Part shown: piece by piece, positions 1 to 7,576 of the stretch | Layout of the letters: every line of letters starts with the position of its first letter | Numbering within the stretch: position 1 is the stretch's first letter | Assembly (NCBI RefSeq): GCF_001634885.1 | Contig: NZ_LWEX01000019.1 | Span: 1-35,152 of the forward strand | DNA: 35,152 bases | Source: Sulfitobacter sp. HI0040 | Lineage (GTDB): Bacteria > Pseudomonadota > Alphaproteobacteria > Rhodobacterales > Rhodobacteraceae | Direction: 5' to 3' | Notes under the pieces: generated by a model | Databases searched by the model: none | Seen by the model: the letters and a program-made list of their open reading frames with translations, nothing else | What the model was told of the DNA's origin: nothing | Made by a program: the position numbers and the translations under genes

Positions 1-931
1 TACCTGCAATAAGCTGCCCTCGGTCGGGCGGATCAACCTGACCTATGCGCTGACCGGCGCGGGCACCACCCGCACGGAATATACCATCGTCCGTCTGGCG
101 CAGGATGAATATTACCTCGTTTCCGCCGGGGCATGGACGGCATACGATTCCGACTATCTGCGCAAGGCGATTGCGGACAAGACGCCGGAGTTCGGCTATA
201 TCGAATGCCACGACGTGACCACGCAATGGGGTGTCTTCGCCATAGCGGGGCCCAAATCGCGCGACGTGTTGAACGAGGTTGTGAAAGACGCCGACCCATC
301 GACCGTACTGTCGAACAAGCGCTTCCCCTGGCTCACCATGCGCAACATCGAACTGGGCATGTGCCCGGTTCGCGCGATCCGGGTGGCCTACACCGGCGAG
401 TTGGGGTGGGAGCTTCATCACCCCATCGAGATGCAGAACTACCTTTTCGACCTCTTGGAAAAGGCGGGCGAAAAGCACGGCATGAAGCTGGTGGGTGCCC
501 GGGCGCAAAACTGGCTGCGGCAGGAAAAGAGCTACCGCGCCTTCGGCAACGAACTGGGCCGCGATGCCACACCGTTGGAGGCCGACTTGCCGCGTTTCGT
601 CGACATGAACAAGGATTTCCATGGCAAGCAGGCGATGGCAGACCATGGCATTCGCGCCAAATGCGTGACCCTGCTGATCGATGGCCCCGATGACGCCGAC
701 CCATGGGGGCGCGAGGTGCTCTACGCGGGCGACACGCGCACTGGCCGCCTGACCTCCGGTGGCTACTCCGTCGCTTTCGGCAAGAGCATCGGCATGGGCT
801 ACGTCAAGCCGGAGCACGCCGAGGTCGGGACCAAGCTGATGGTAAAGATGTTCGACCGGCTCTGGGACGCTGAGGTGGTCGAAGACAGCCCCTATGACCC
901 GAAGAACACGACCATCCGCCAAGACGGCTGA
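1..931 (+). CDS. Dimethylglycine/sarcosine dehydrogenase-like flavoenzyme, C-terminal part
   Basis: The open frame enters from the left edge and ends in TGA at 929-931, so only the last ~309 residues are present. They form an aminomethyltransferase (GcvT) fold followed by its C-terminal barrel. Recognisable blocks are the AIAGPKSRDVL segment, the YTGELGWELHHP folate-site segment and a glycine-rich GRLTSGGYS stretch. The family spelling is that of large (about 800 aa) FAD-dependent dimethylglycine/sarcosine dehydrogenase-like enzymes, in which an N-terminal FAD oxidase domain demethylates a methylated glycine and the GcvT part passes the one-carbon unit to tetrahydrofolate. The FAD domain would lie outside the window, so a stand-alone GcvT-family protein such as a demethylase cannot be fully excluded. 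A hairpin terminator follows. Confidence 0.8.
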   Translation, partial: TCNKLPSVGRINLTYALTGAGTTRTEYTIVRLAQDEYYLVSAGAWTAYDSDYLRKAIADKTPEFGYIECHDVTTQWGVFAIAGPKSRDVLNEVVKDADPSTVLSNKRFPWLTMRNIELGMCPVRAIRVAYTGELGWELHHPIEMQNYLFDLLEKAGEKHGMKLVGARAQNWLRQEKSYRAFGNELGRDATPLEADLPRFVDMNKDFHGKQAMADHGIRAKCVTLLIDGPDDADPWGREVLYAGDTRTGRLTSGGYSVAFGKSIGMGYVKPEHAEVGTKLMVKMFDRLWDAEVVEDSPYDPKNTTIRQDG

Positions 932-945
932 CCGCGCTCATTGAA

Positions 946-982
946 AAGGGGCGCCGCTTTCGCCGCGCCCCTTCAACCTTTT
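946..982. terminator. Bidirectional hairpin terminator between convergent genes
   Basis: A 9-bp perfect stem (AAGGGGCGC at 946-954, GCGCCCCTT at 965-973) encloses a 10-base loop and can be extended by TTGA/TCAA past a one-base bulge. CCTTTT follows on the plus strand, and a short TTTTC run follows on the minus strand. It lies between the dehydrogenase end and the GH25 gene end and could serve both. Confidence 0.7.
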
Positions 983-1044
983 ACAAATACTCAAATCTCA
1001 CGTTGGCCCCCGCGCATCGCAGCGGGGAAGGCGCGGACGGCACG

Positions 1045-1845
1045 TCAGAGGCGCCGCTGGGTAAGCCAGATGACCCAGTCGTCCGCACTGCCCGAAAACG
1101 CATTGAGGTCGATATCACCTCCCGCGCCGGGCACGATGCCGGTCGAACTGTACTGCCAGAAACGCCACGGTTTGCCGGTGTAAACCTGCTCCGGTGTCTT
1201 GGCGGTGGAGCGCAGCCAGAATTCATACCCCTCAAAGGCGGAAAGCTCGTTCTCCCGGTAGAATTTCGGAGTGGTGTAGATGATGGGCCGCTGGCCGTAA
1301 TGGGCGGTCACGAGGGTCAGGAACCTGCGCATCTCGTCCTGAACCACATCGGCGGGGGGCCGCCGGTGGGCGCAGGTCGGGGAAAAGGGGTTCCATTCCA
1401 TATCGAGCAGGGGCGGCAGGTCCCCCGGTGTCTTCGGGACATTCGCGATGAACCAGCGCGCCTGGTCCTCGGGCGAGGTGCAGAAATAGTAGAAGTGATA
1501 GGCCCCGCGCGCGACCCCGGCGGACAGCGCGCCGTTCCAGTGATCGTCGAACATCACGTCGCGGCGGTCCCCGCCTTCCGTGGCTTTGATGAAGGCGAAG
1601 TTGACCCCGGCCTCGCGGGCCGCGACCCAGTCGATGCTGTCCTGAAACCGCGCCACGTCGATGCCATGCACGGCGTAGCGTGCGGGGGTGGGTTCGGCGA
1701 ATTGCGCCGGGTTGCGATCCCCGAAAAGCGGTGGGGTCACGCTGCCCAGCCGCGGGACAGGATCGGGACCTGCCGCACAGCCCGCGAGAAGGACAGCAAG
1801 CCCAAGCGCAAGACGGCGCGGGGAAAGGATACTCGTAATACTCAT
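1045..1845 (-). CDS. GH25 lysozyme-like lipoprotein
   Basis: A 266-residue protein with a lipoprotein signal: charged start, hydrophobic stretch 11-21 and lipobox LAGC with Cys23. The rest is a glycoside hydrolase family 25 domain (N-acetylmuramidase fold). Visible GH25 marks are GIDVARFQ (Asp63), FIKATEGG, the acidic pair DME at 148-150 (catalytic region), WQYSS and the DIDLNAF block near the C terminus. It probably cleaves peptidoglycan from the periplasmic side of a membrane. The ATG at 1843-1845 overlaps the stop of the DUF938 gene in an ATGA junction, so translation is probably coupled; longer starts lie inside that gene. It is the last gene of a four-gene overlapping set. Confidence 0.88.
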   Translation of the reverse strand: MSITSILSPRRLALGLAVLLAGCAAGPDPVPRLGSVTPPLFGDRNPAQFAEPTPARYAVHGIDVARFQDSIDWVAAREAGVNFAFIKATEGGDRRDVMFDDHWNGALSAGVARGAYHFYYFCTSPEDQARWFIANVPKTPGDLPPLLDMEWNPFSPTCAHRRPPADVVQDEMRRFLTLVTAHYGQRPIIYTTPKFYRENELSAFEGYEFWLRSTAKTPEQVYTGKPWRFWQYSSTGIVPGAGGDIDLNAFSGSADDWVIWLTQRRL

Positions 1846-2498
1846 GAAGGGGGGTTCCGTGCTATGAGGGCAAGGTTGTTCGCGGGCATGTCGACCCGGT
1901 CGATGGGGCTCAACGCAGCATCGCTGAGCAGGCGCACGATGTCGAGATCGTCCTTGTAGCCGCTCGTCGGATCGGCGGTCCGAAGCTCCGCATCGAACTT
2001 GCGATCTCCTTCGCTGATCAGCGCCCCGCCACGTCTGAACGGGCCATAGACAATCAGGCTTCCCCCCGGTGCCAGAGCCCGGGCGGTTTCGGTGATGATC
2101 CTGCGGACATCCGACATCGGCAAGAGGTGAAACAGGTTGACGACAAGCACCAGCTGCTGCGGTTCGAGATCCTTGGACCACCCCGGTTGCGCCGCATCCA
2201 GCGGCAGCGCAGGCAGGATGTTGGTCAGCCCGGAGGCCGCGACATGGGCGTCGATGCTGTCGCGCCGCGCCGGGTCGATGTCGCTGGGCTGCCACTGCAG
2301 GCCGGGCAGGGCGGTGCCGAAATGAACGACGTGTTCACCGGTGCCGCTGGCAAGCTCAAGCGCCGCGCCGGCGGTGGGGCCATGTGCCAGCAGCAGTTCG
2401 GTCAGCGGCTTCGCGTTGCGTGCCGCGGCGGGGGCATACATCCGCCGGTCGCTGCCGGTCTGCGCCACGCTGGCGCTGGGCGGCAGCTTTCGGCTCAC
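1842..2498 (-). CDS. DUF938 family SAM-dependent methyltransferase
   Basis: A 218-residue protein of the DUF938 family, a class I methyltransferase-like fold of unknown substrate. The opening segment SDRRMYAPAAARN is characteristic, followed by the SAM-binding loop ELASGTGEH at about residues 48-56, an acidic SDIDP segment and the VNLFHLLP motif. I place the start at the GTG of 2496-2498, which overlaps the stop of the FAD oxidoreductase by four bases (GTGA). A longer ATG-started frame exists but lies wholly inside that upstream gene. The substrate is unknown. Tight coupling to an oxidoreductase and an aldo/keto reductase hints at small-molecule modification, but that is inference. Confidence 0.87.
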   Translation of the reverse strand: MSRKLPPSASVAQTGSDRRMYAPAAARNAKPLTELLLAHGPTAGAALELASGTGEHVVHFGTALPGLQWQPSDIDPARRDSIDAHVAASGLTNILPALPLDAAQPGWSKDLEPQQLVLVVNLFHLLPMSDVRRIITETARALAPGGSLIVYGPFRRGGALISEGDRKFDAELRTADPTSGYKDDLDIVRLLSDAALSPIDRVDMPANNLALIARNPPS

Positions 2499-3574
2499 TG
2501 TCGCAGCCGATCGGGCGTCAATTGGGCTACTATATCTGGAGGAAGCGCCGGTGTTCTGCCGAAGGTGAGTGCCGCCAGCAAGGCCGAGGCCGCGGGAGCC
2601 GTCTGGAACCCATAACCGCCTTGGCCCGCGCACCACAGAAAGGATGGCTCCGCCGGGTCGGGGCCCAGCACCAGCGTCCGGTCCGGGGCAAAACTGCGCA
2701 ATCCGGCCCAGGAGGTCAGCAACCGCGTGACCGGCGTGGTCACTACCTCTTCGTAGCGGGCCAGCCCTTCGGCAAGCACCATGTCATCGGCCCAGGCATC
2801 GTGGGGCTCTACCGGGTCTTCATCGGCGGGAGAGACCAGAAGCGCGCCCGCGTCGGGCTTGGCGTACCAGCTTTCGCCCACGCCGAAGAACATCGGCCAG
2901 GACGCCGGATCATGCCCCCCCGGTGCAGGCAGGCGCGCCATGGAACGCCGATGCGGCACAATGCCCAAGAGCGCGATACCGGCCATCGCCGCCAATGCAT
3001 CGGCCCAAGCGCCGCCCGCGTTTACCACGTGCCGCGCGGTGTAGCGGGCCGCTGTCGTGCTGACATGCCACGCCCCGTCCTGCCGGTCGATACCCGTGAC
3101 CTCTGCCCCGGTTTCCACGCGCCCCCCGTTTGCCTTCAGTTGACGGACGAAATCCTGCAGCATCCGGTCGGTGTCGATGTCATAGGCCGCTTCATGGTAG
3201 GCGGCGTCGGAGAGTTTGCCGGTATCTATCACCGGCACCAGCTTTTGCGCCTCGTCGAGGGTGATGCGCGTGACGCCCATGGTTTGCGCATCGGTGTCGA
3301 AAGCCTCCCGCTCATGGGGGCGGCCGAGGATCAGCAGCCCCCGGGGGCTGAGATAGCCGCCATTTGCTTCGAAGTGGTATTCCGCGCTGGCCCTGTTCAG
3401 GGCGATGGTGCTGGGCTTGCCGTAATTCTGTTCGAACAGCGCGGCGGAGCGACCGGATGCGTGATAGCCGAGTGCTGTTTCCCGCTCCAGCACCAGAACT
3501 TCCGCCTTTTCCGAAAGTCGGGCCGCCGCAGAGAGACCGGCGATCCCGCCGCCGATGACGATATAGTCGATCAT
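2495..3574 (-). CDS. FAD-dependent oxidoreductase (DAO family)
   Basis: A 359-residue flavoprotein of the D-amino-acid oxidase/glycerol-3-phosphate dehydrogenase superfamily. The N terminus carries the Rossmann dinucleotide motif VIGGGIAGLSAAARL (residues 6-20) and the acidic end of the second strand (LVLERE). ASGRSAALF follows, as in glycine/sarcosine oxidase-like enzymes. The C-terminal WAGLRSFAPDRTLVLG and WCAGQGGYGFQTAPA segments are the usual FAD-closing motifs. It probably oxidises a C-N or C-O bond of a small hydroxy- or amino acid. The ATG overlaps the stop of the aldo/keto reductase gene (ATGA at 3571-3574). The substrate cannot be read from the sequence. Confidence 0.88.
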   Translation of the reverse strand: MIDYIVIGGGIAGLSAAARLSEKAEVLVLERETALGYHASGRSAALFEQNYGKPSTIALNRASAEYHFEANGGYLSPRGLLILGRPHEREAFDTDAQTMGVTRITLDEAQKLVPVIDTGKLSDAAYHEAAYDIDTDRMLQDFVRQLKANGGRVETGAEVTGIDRQDGAWHVSTTAARYTARHVVNAGGAWADALAAMAGIALLGIVPHRRSMARLPAPGGHDPASWPMFFGVGESWYAKPDAGALLVSPADEDPVEPHDAWADDMVLAEGLARYEEVVTTPVTRLLTSWAGLRSFAPDRTLVLGPDPAEPSFLWCAGQGGYGFQTAPAASALLAALTFGRTPALPPDIVAQLTPDRLRQ

Positions 3575-4509
3575 TCCACTTCCTCGCTCCGGTCGGTGGC
3601 GGGGGGCGGGGGTGGCACCAGTGCGTTCAGTTGAACCAGCAAATCCGGGGGGAGTTGCATCTGCATTGCAGCAAGCGACGGAGCAAGCTGGTCGATGTCG
3701 CGGGCCGAGATGATGGGCATGGGCGCCGCTTCGTGCGCCGCCACCCAGGCAACGGCAAGTGTCGCAGGGTGGTGACCGCTTTCCCGGGCAATCTTTTGCA
3801 ACTCAATCGCGGCGTCATAAAGGGCCGTATCCGCGTAGCGGGCGGCATAGCGCGGATCCTGTTTCAGCCGACCGTCCTCACCGCGCCCGTATTTGCCTGT
3901 CAGCAAACCGCCACCCAGAGGCGAATAGGGCGCAACATCGATCCCGAGCGCTTGCGCCATTGGCAGAATCTCGACCTCCGCCTGCCGTTTGACGAGGTTG
4001 TACATGGGCTGGATGACCGAAATCGGCAGGTCGTGGCGGGCCGCGATATGCTGGGCGTGGACGACCTGCCACGCGGCGAAGTTCGACAACCCCGCGTAGC
4101 GGATGCGCCCCAGATCCTTCAGCTCCGCCAAGGCGGCCATGCTTTCCTCCAACGGGGTGTCAGGATCGAAGCGGTGCAGGTAGAGAACGTCGAGCGTATC
4201 GATCCCAAGACGCTGCCGCGAAGTGTCGACGGATGCGAAAAGCGCGTCGTGGCTGGCGGGCGGCTCATAGGCCGCCTTGGTCGCGATGATGAGCGCGTCC
4301 CGACGTTCACCGATCATCGTGCCCAGCAGCGTTTCCGCCGCGCCATCGGTATAGAGATGGGCGGTGTCGAAATGGTTTATTCCCGCTTCGACGCAGGCAT
4401 CGAACATCTCACGCGATTGCCGCGCATCGGCCCGGCCGCCGAACTGCATGGTGCCGAAGGCGAACCGGCTTGCGGCACTGCCGTCGGGGCTGGTCAAGTT
4501 GTTGTTCAT
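3571..4509 (-). CDS. Aldo/keto reductase
   Basis: A 312-residue NAD(P)H-dependent aldo/keto reductase with a TIM barrel. The catalytic tetrad is visible: Asp48 (FDTAHLYT), Tyr53, Lys78 (ATKAAYE) and His112 (LYLHRFD). The cofactor-side motifs YSPLGGGLLTGKY and PIISARDIDQL are also present. I chose the ATG at 4507-4509; a TTG 39 bases upstream would add a peptide unlike the family and would start inside a long inverted repeat. It is the first gene of the overlapping set ending with the GH25 lipoprotein. The C terminus carries a Pro-rich run (VPPPPPAT). The likely role is reduction of a carbonyl compound in the cytosol; the substrate is unknown. Confidence 0.9.
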   Translation of the reverse strand: MNNNLTSPDGSAASRFAFGTMQFGGRADARQSREMFDACVEAGINHFDTAHLYTDGAAETLLGTMIGERRDALIIATKAAYEPPASHDALFASVDTSRQRLGIDTLDVLYLHRFDPDTPLEESMAALAELKDLGRIRYAGLSNFAAWQVVHAQHIAARHDLPISVIQPMYNLVKRQAEVEILPMAQALGIDVAPYSPLGGGLLTGKYGRGEDGRLKQDPRYAARYADTALYDAAIELQKIARESGHHPATLAVAWVAAHEAAPMPIISARDIDQLAPSLAAMQMQLPPDLLVQLNALVPPPPPATDRSEEVE

Positions 4510-4513
4510 GCTG

Positions 4514-4604
4514 GGATTGGTCGCACCTTGAACAGCGTAGTGCAACAACGAAGGTCGCCAACGGACCTATCCAGAAGGATAGGTCGGGGCGGTGCGACCA
4601 ATCC
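4514..4604. repeat. 14-bp inverted repeat enclosing a 9-bp hairpin
   Basis: GGATTGGTCGCACC at 4514-4527 is matched exactly by its reverse complement GGTGCGACCAATCC at 4591-4604. Between them, GACCTATCC (4564-4572), loop AGAA and GGATAGGTC (4577-4585) form a perfect inner hairpin. The element fills the gap between the anti-sigma stop and the aldo/keto reductase start. It could be a pair of operators, a structured leader, a terminator for the sigma operon or the relic of a small mobile element. No T-run favours a classic terminator. Confidence 0.75.
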
Positions 4605-4611
4605 GCTTCCG

Positions 4612-5340
4612 TTAACCTATGCAGGGGGCAGCGGTTGTGGTGATCCCTTCCAACTGGGCGAGGACCGTTGCCGTGGTCTCCTGCCGGGTTTGCAGCTTCA
4701 GATAGGACGCGATCGCATCGAACCTTTGCTGATCCATGCCGGTGGCAACGATCATGTGGCCAACGCCATCATCCGTGGACCATGCCGCGATCTCCTCCCC
4801 GTTGGCGCGGGCCTCGCGGCTCTGATCGAATGAGCCTCGAAAATAGGAAAGTCGGCAACCATTAAGCCCGGCGTAATGGGCGATGCTGCCCTCTTCTGTC
4901 TCCTTGAAGGTAACGGGCGTCAGGTTCGCCGCGGATAGATCCGGGGTATTCACATCCGACAGCGCCGAGACGGAGCGCATGTCATTGCCCTCTACTGAGT
5001 AGGTCTGGCTGGCGAATTCCGCATGCAGATCGAAAACGCTCGGTTCAGCCAGGAACCTCGGTCCGAGCATCGCCGCTATTGCGATGGTTGCCGCCAATAT
5101 CCCGGCTGTCAGCCAGATCACCGGCCGCCGATTGTTGTTCGCGGGGGCGGCCGCCTGCACCGGCGCCGCCGGACGGAGGGAGCCGAGGCTTTTTGATATC
5201 CCGGCGATGTCGTTCAGAGCCGCATCAAGCGACGGCTCTGCCTTCAGGCGGCGCTCGACCGCGCGGCGCTCCGCCTTGCCCAGTTCACCGTCGTGATAGG
5301 CGTTGATCAGTTCCCAGTCTTTTTCGTTCAGCTCGGTCAT
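4612..5340 (-). CDS. Membrane anti-sigma factor
   Basis: A 242-residue protein with the layout of an anti-sigma factor. A short cytosolic helical domain (LINAYHDGELGKAERRAVERRL, in parts 11-32) resembles the RsiW/ChrR-like anti-sigma domain. An Ala/Pro linker, one membrane span at about 73-93 and a periplasmic domain of about 145 residues follow. The zinc-finger HxxxCxxC motif of many anti-sigma factors is absent, so this is a zinc-independent type. Its ATG overlaps the stop of the ECF sigma gene (ATGA at 5337-5340), which supports pairing with that sigma factor. The periplasmic part probably senses an envelope or oxidative signal, which is unknown here. Confidence 0.85.
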   Translation of the reverse strand: MTELNEKDWELINAYHDGELGKAERRAVERRLKAEPSLDAALNDIAGISKSLGSLRPAAPVQAAAPANNNRRPVIWLTAGILAATIAIAAMLGPRFLAEPSVFDLHAEFASQTYSVEGNDMRSVSALSDVNTPDLSAANLTPVTFKETEEGSIAHYAGLNGCRLSYFRGSFDQSREARANGEEIAAWSTDDGVGHMIVATGMDQQRFDAIASYLKLQTRQETTATVLAQLEGITTTAAPCIG

Positions 5341-5840
5341 CTGCTTTGCTTCTTCTCGTCTTCGCTCGTTCGCGATCCTTCCACCAGGATCAAAAGCGCC
5401 TTGCGCGCCCGGCTTATGCGGCTCATCACGGTTCCGTTCGCCACTTCCATCACCTTCGCGGCCTCCGCGTATTTCAGCCCCATGATATCCACGAGGAAGA
5501 GAACCTCCCGCATATCGGTTGACAGTTTTTCAAAGGCCAAACGAACCAGAACGTCCCGGGCGGCGTCGGTCGTGGCCGTCTCTTCAGATAGACGTTTCTC
5601 GGCGGCAAAATATTCCCTGCGGACACGTTTTTTCCGCAGCTCGTCGTAATGCAGGTTGCGAATGACCCGGAACATCCAGGGCCGAAGCGCATCGGGGCCA
5701 TCGGGCCTGCTCTCGCTCCTGAGCGCCCGTTCCACGGCGTCCTGCACCAGATCCTCGGCATCACTGGCAGAGGCGCAGATAGCCTTTGCATAGGCCCGAA
5801 ACTCGGGCAGCAAATGTTCGATATGCATGGGCGAAGGCAT
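5337..5840 (-). CDS. ECF-family RNA polymerase sigma factor
   Basis: A 167-residue extracytoplasmic-function sigma-70 factor. Region 2 is visible as FRAYAKAICASASDAEDLVQDAVERAL with the core-binding and -10 reading segment WMFRVIRNLHYDELRKKR. Region 4 is the helix-turn-helix around LKYAEAAKVMEVANGTVMSRISRARKAL (quoted motif broken by my reading; it spans the last third). The start at 5838-5840 (MPSPMHIEHLL) fits the family; a second ATG four codons downstream is also possible, and the longer frame to 5951 lacks homology. No convincing ribosome site precedes either ATG. Its stop overlaps the anti-sigma start, so the two are probably co-translated and autoregulated. Confidence 0.9.
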   Translation of the reverse strand: MPSPMHIEHLLPEFRAYAKAICASASDAEDLVQDAVERALRSESRPDGPDALRPWMFRVIRNLHYDELRKKRVRREYFAAEKRLSEETATTDAARDVLVRLAFEKLSTDMREVLFLVDIMGLKYAEAAKVMEVANGTVMSRISRARKALLILVEGSRTSEDEKKQSR

Positions 5841-5967
5841 GCCGAAAGATACTGAGATTTCAGGCTTCCGCAAACGGTGATCGCGGGTGAGAGAAAAGGG
5901 AGCCGGGATGTAGGTTCGGCTGTGCCATTCGCGTCTATCGACATGCGGCACAATATCACCATTCTGG

Positions 5968-6041
5968 CGATCCCGGGAGGACTCGAACCCCCAACATCCT
6001 GATTAGAAGTCAGGTGCTCTATCCAGTTGAGCTACGGGACC
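5968..6041 (-). tRNA. tRNA-Arg (anticodon UCU)
   Basis: The reverse strand folds into a full cloverleaf of 74 nt. The acceptor GGTCCCG pairs with CGGGATC, with G as discriminator. The D arm is GCTC/GAGC and the anticodon stem CCTGA/TCAGG carries the loop CTTCTAA. The T arm has TTCGAGT. The anticodon TCT reads AGA codons. No CCA is encoded. It sits 47 bases downstream of the UdgX gene on the same strand. Confidence 0.95.
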
Positions 6042-6088
6042 GTGATGCCTTGTTAGCGCCTTGCCATAGGGGACGCAACGGTTGGTGG

Positions 6089-7576
6089 TTACTGGCCCGG
6101 GCCATCTGCGGTGATTGAGGTTGCGGTGTCTGCTTCGAGTGCACTGACCATGGCGGCCACGGTGCGCAGGTCTTCGCGGAAGCGGGCCGTTTCGGCATCG
6201 CGGCTCGCGTCGGATGCCTGCCGCAGCAGAAAGGCCGGGTGCACGGTTATGAAGACCGGAATACCGGCGGTGCCCTGTTCGACCGTGCCGCGCCTGCGGG
6301 TGATATTCTTGCCGTTTCCCGTCAGCGCCAAGGCAGCCGTCGCGCCGAGGGCGATCAGGAGTTTGGGTTTCACCTGTGCGATTTCCCTGTCCAGCCACCA
6401 GCGGCAGTGATTCACCTCGCTCGTGTTCGGGCTTTGATGGATGCGCCGTTTGCCACGCGGCTGGAATTTGAAGTGTTTGACCGCATTGGTGACATAGGTC
6501 GCCTGACGGTTCAGCCCCACCTCCCGCGCTACCGCGTCGAAGGCTTGCCCCGCAGGGCCGATGAAAGGGCGACCGGCGAGGTCTTCCTTGTCGCCCGGTT
6601 GTTCGCCCACGATCATCAATGTGGCGTCTTCGGGCCCCGCGCCGGGGACCACCTGCGTCGCATTCTCATAGAGCGGGCACAGGCTGCAGCCCTTCATCTG
6701 GGCAGTGAGCGCATTCAGGCTGTCCGCCGGAGGGGTGCTTTCCGCCGATGCCTCTGGAAGCCGGTGAAGAATGCGTTCTGCGCGGAGAGGGGGAAGGGTG
6801 GGTGCGCTTTCCTGGATCTGCCGCATGCGGTTTTCCGCGTCTGCGATGAGGCCGGGGATCAGTGCCGCTTCCGGCAGGTTCTTCCAGTATTTTTTTGGCA
6901 TCTCGGCCTGCATCGCCTTGGTTTTCAGACGCGCCGGATTGAAGATGTTGGCGTAGTAGGTGCGCCACAATTCCTCGGTTTCGTCTTCGAGCGACAGGGG
7001 CGCACTGGGGATCGCTCTTTGCTCCAACACGCCATTCCTGAGAGTTGTGGTGACTTCCGGCGTCACGATGGCCCAGTCCATGTCTGAAAACCGCCGGCTG
7101 AAAAAACCCGCCACAAGTTCCTCGATCCTGTGATCCGGTTCGAACCACGACAGGAACTGTCGCCGGCCCGTATTTTCCCCCGGCACCTTTCGGAAACGCA
7201 CGAAAGCTTTCATCTTGTGCATGTCGCGGCGGATGTTCTTGGCGATTTCTTCGGCCCGCTGAACATCCGCATCGGCACGGTTGGATAGCAGCCGGGGTTC
7301 CGACGAAAGGCGAAGCAGCAGCCGGTAGAGCAGGAAAAAAACACCGGGTTCACGGCTCGCACAGACTTGGCGCGCGAGATCGGGGAAGGACTTGGGTACG
7401 TTCAGCACTGCATCTGGTCGCGGTGTCGGCGGCGCGGCCCCGCCGAAAAGACCGGGCGCCTCGCCTTCAAGGGTCCACTCCACCTCCTCAGCACGCGCAC
7501 CGCCCAGGGCGAGGGTGCGGGCATGGTTGCGCCAGGCATCGAAGGTTCCGAGGCGCGGCAGCTCGACCCGGTACAT
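6089..7576 (-). CDS. DUF4130 - UdgX-type uracil-DNA glycosylase fusion
   Basis: A 495-residue two-domain protein. Residues 1 to about 260 are a DUF4130-type domain (the 'radical SAM-linked' DNA metabolism family). Residues about 285-480 are a family 4-like uracil-DNA glycosylase of the UdgX branch. In the glycosylase I see the CSLC pair (297, 300) and Cys391 as likely iron-sulfur ligands, motif GEQPGDKED (324-332), the UdgX signature KRRIH with His380, and HPAFLLR (446-452). UdgX enzymes are known to excise uracil and remain covalently joined to the DNA through the signature histidine. The gene overlaps its radical SAM partner by one base (TGATG). The pairing is a known repair cassette; here it sits behind an SOS box. 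Confidence 0.93.
   Translation of the reverse strand: MYRVELPRLGTFDAWRNHARTLALGGARAEEVEWTLEGEAPGLFGGAAPPTPRPDAVLNVPKSFPDLARQVCASREPGVFFLLYRLLLRLSSEPRLLSNRADADVQRAEEIAKNIRRDMHKMKAFVRFRKVPGENTGRRQFLSWFEPDHRIEELVAGFFSRRFSDMDWAIVTPEVTTTLRNGVLEQRAIPSAPLSLEDETEELWRTYYANIFNPARLKTKAMQAEMPKKYWKNLPEAALIPGLIADAENRMRQIQESAPTLPPLRAERILHRLPEASAESTPPADSLNALTAQMKGCSLCPLYENATQVVPGAGPEDATLMIVGEQPGDKEDLAGRPFIGPAGQAFDAVAREVGLNRQATYVTNAVKHFKFQPRGKRRIHQSPNTSEVNHCRWWLDREIAQVKPKLLIALGATAALALTGNGKNITRRRGTVEQGTAGIPVFITVHPAFLLRQASDASRDAETARFREDLRTVAAMVSALEADTATSITADGPGQ

Noticed and set aside
2384-3634. 416-codon plus-strand frame opposite the FAD oxidoreductase
   Set aside because: It is fully antisense to a recognised flavoenzyme and the product has no recognisable motif.
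5841-5951. Longer N terminus for the ECF sigma factor
   Set aside because: The extra 37 residues show no sigma-factor homology and the homologous region begins at the MPSPMHIEHLL start.
5968-6041. tRNA genes as integration sites of a genomic island
   Set aside because: No integrase, direct repeat of a tRNA end or change in gene content is seen beside this tRNA-Arg or the tRNA-Thr at 15297-15368.
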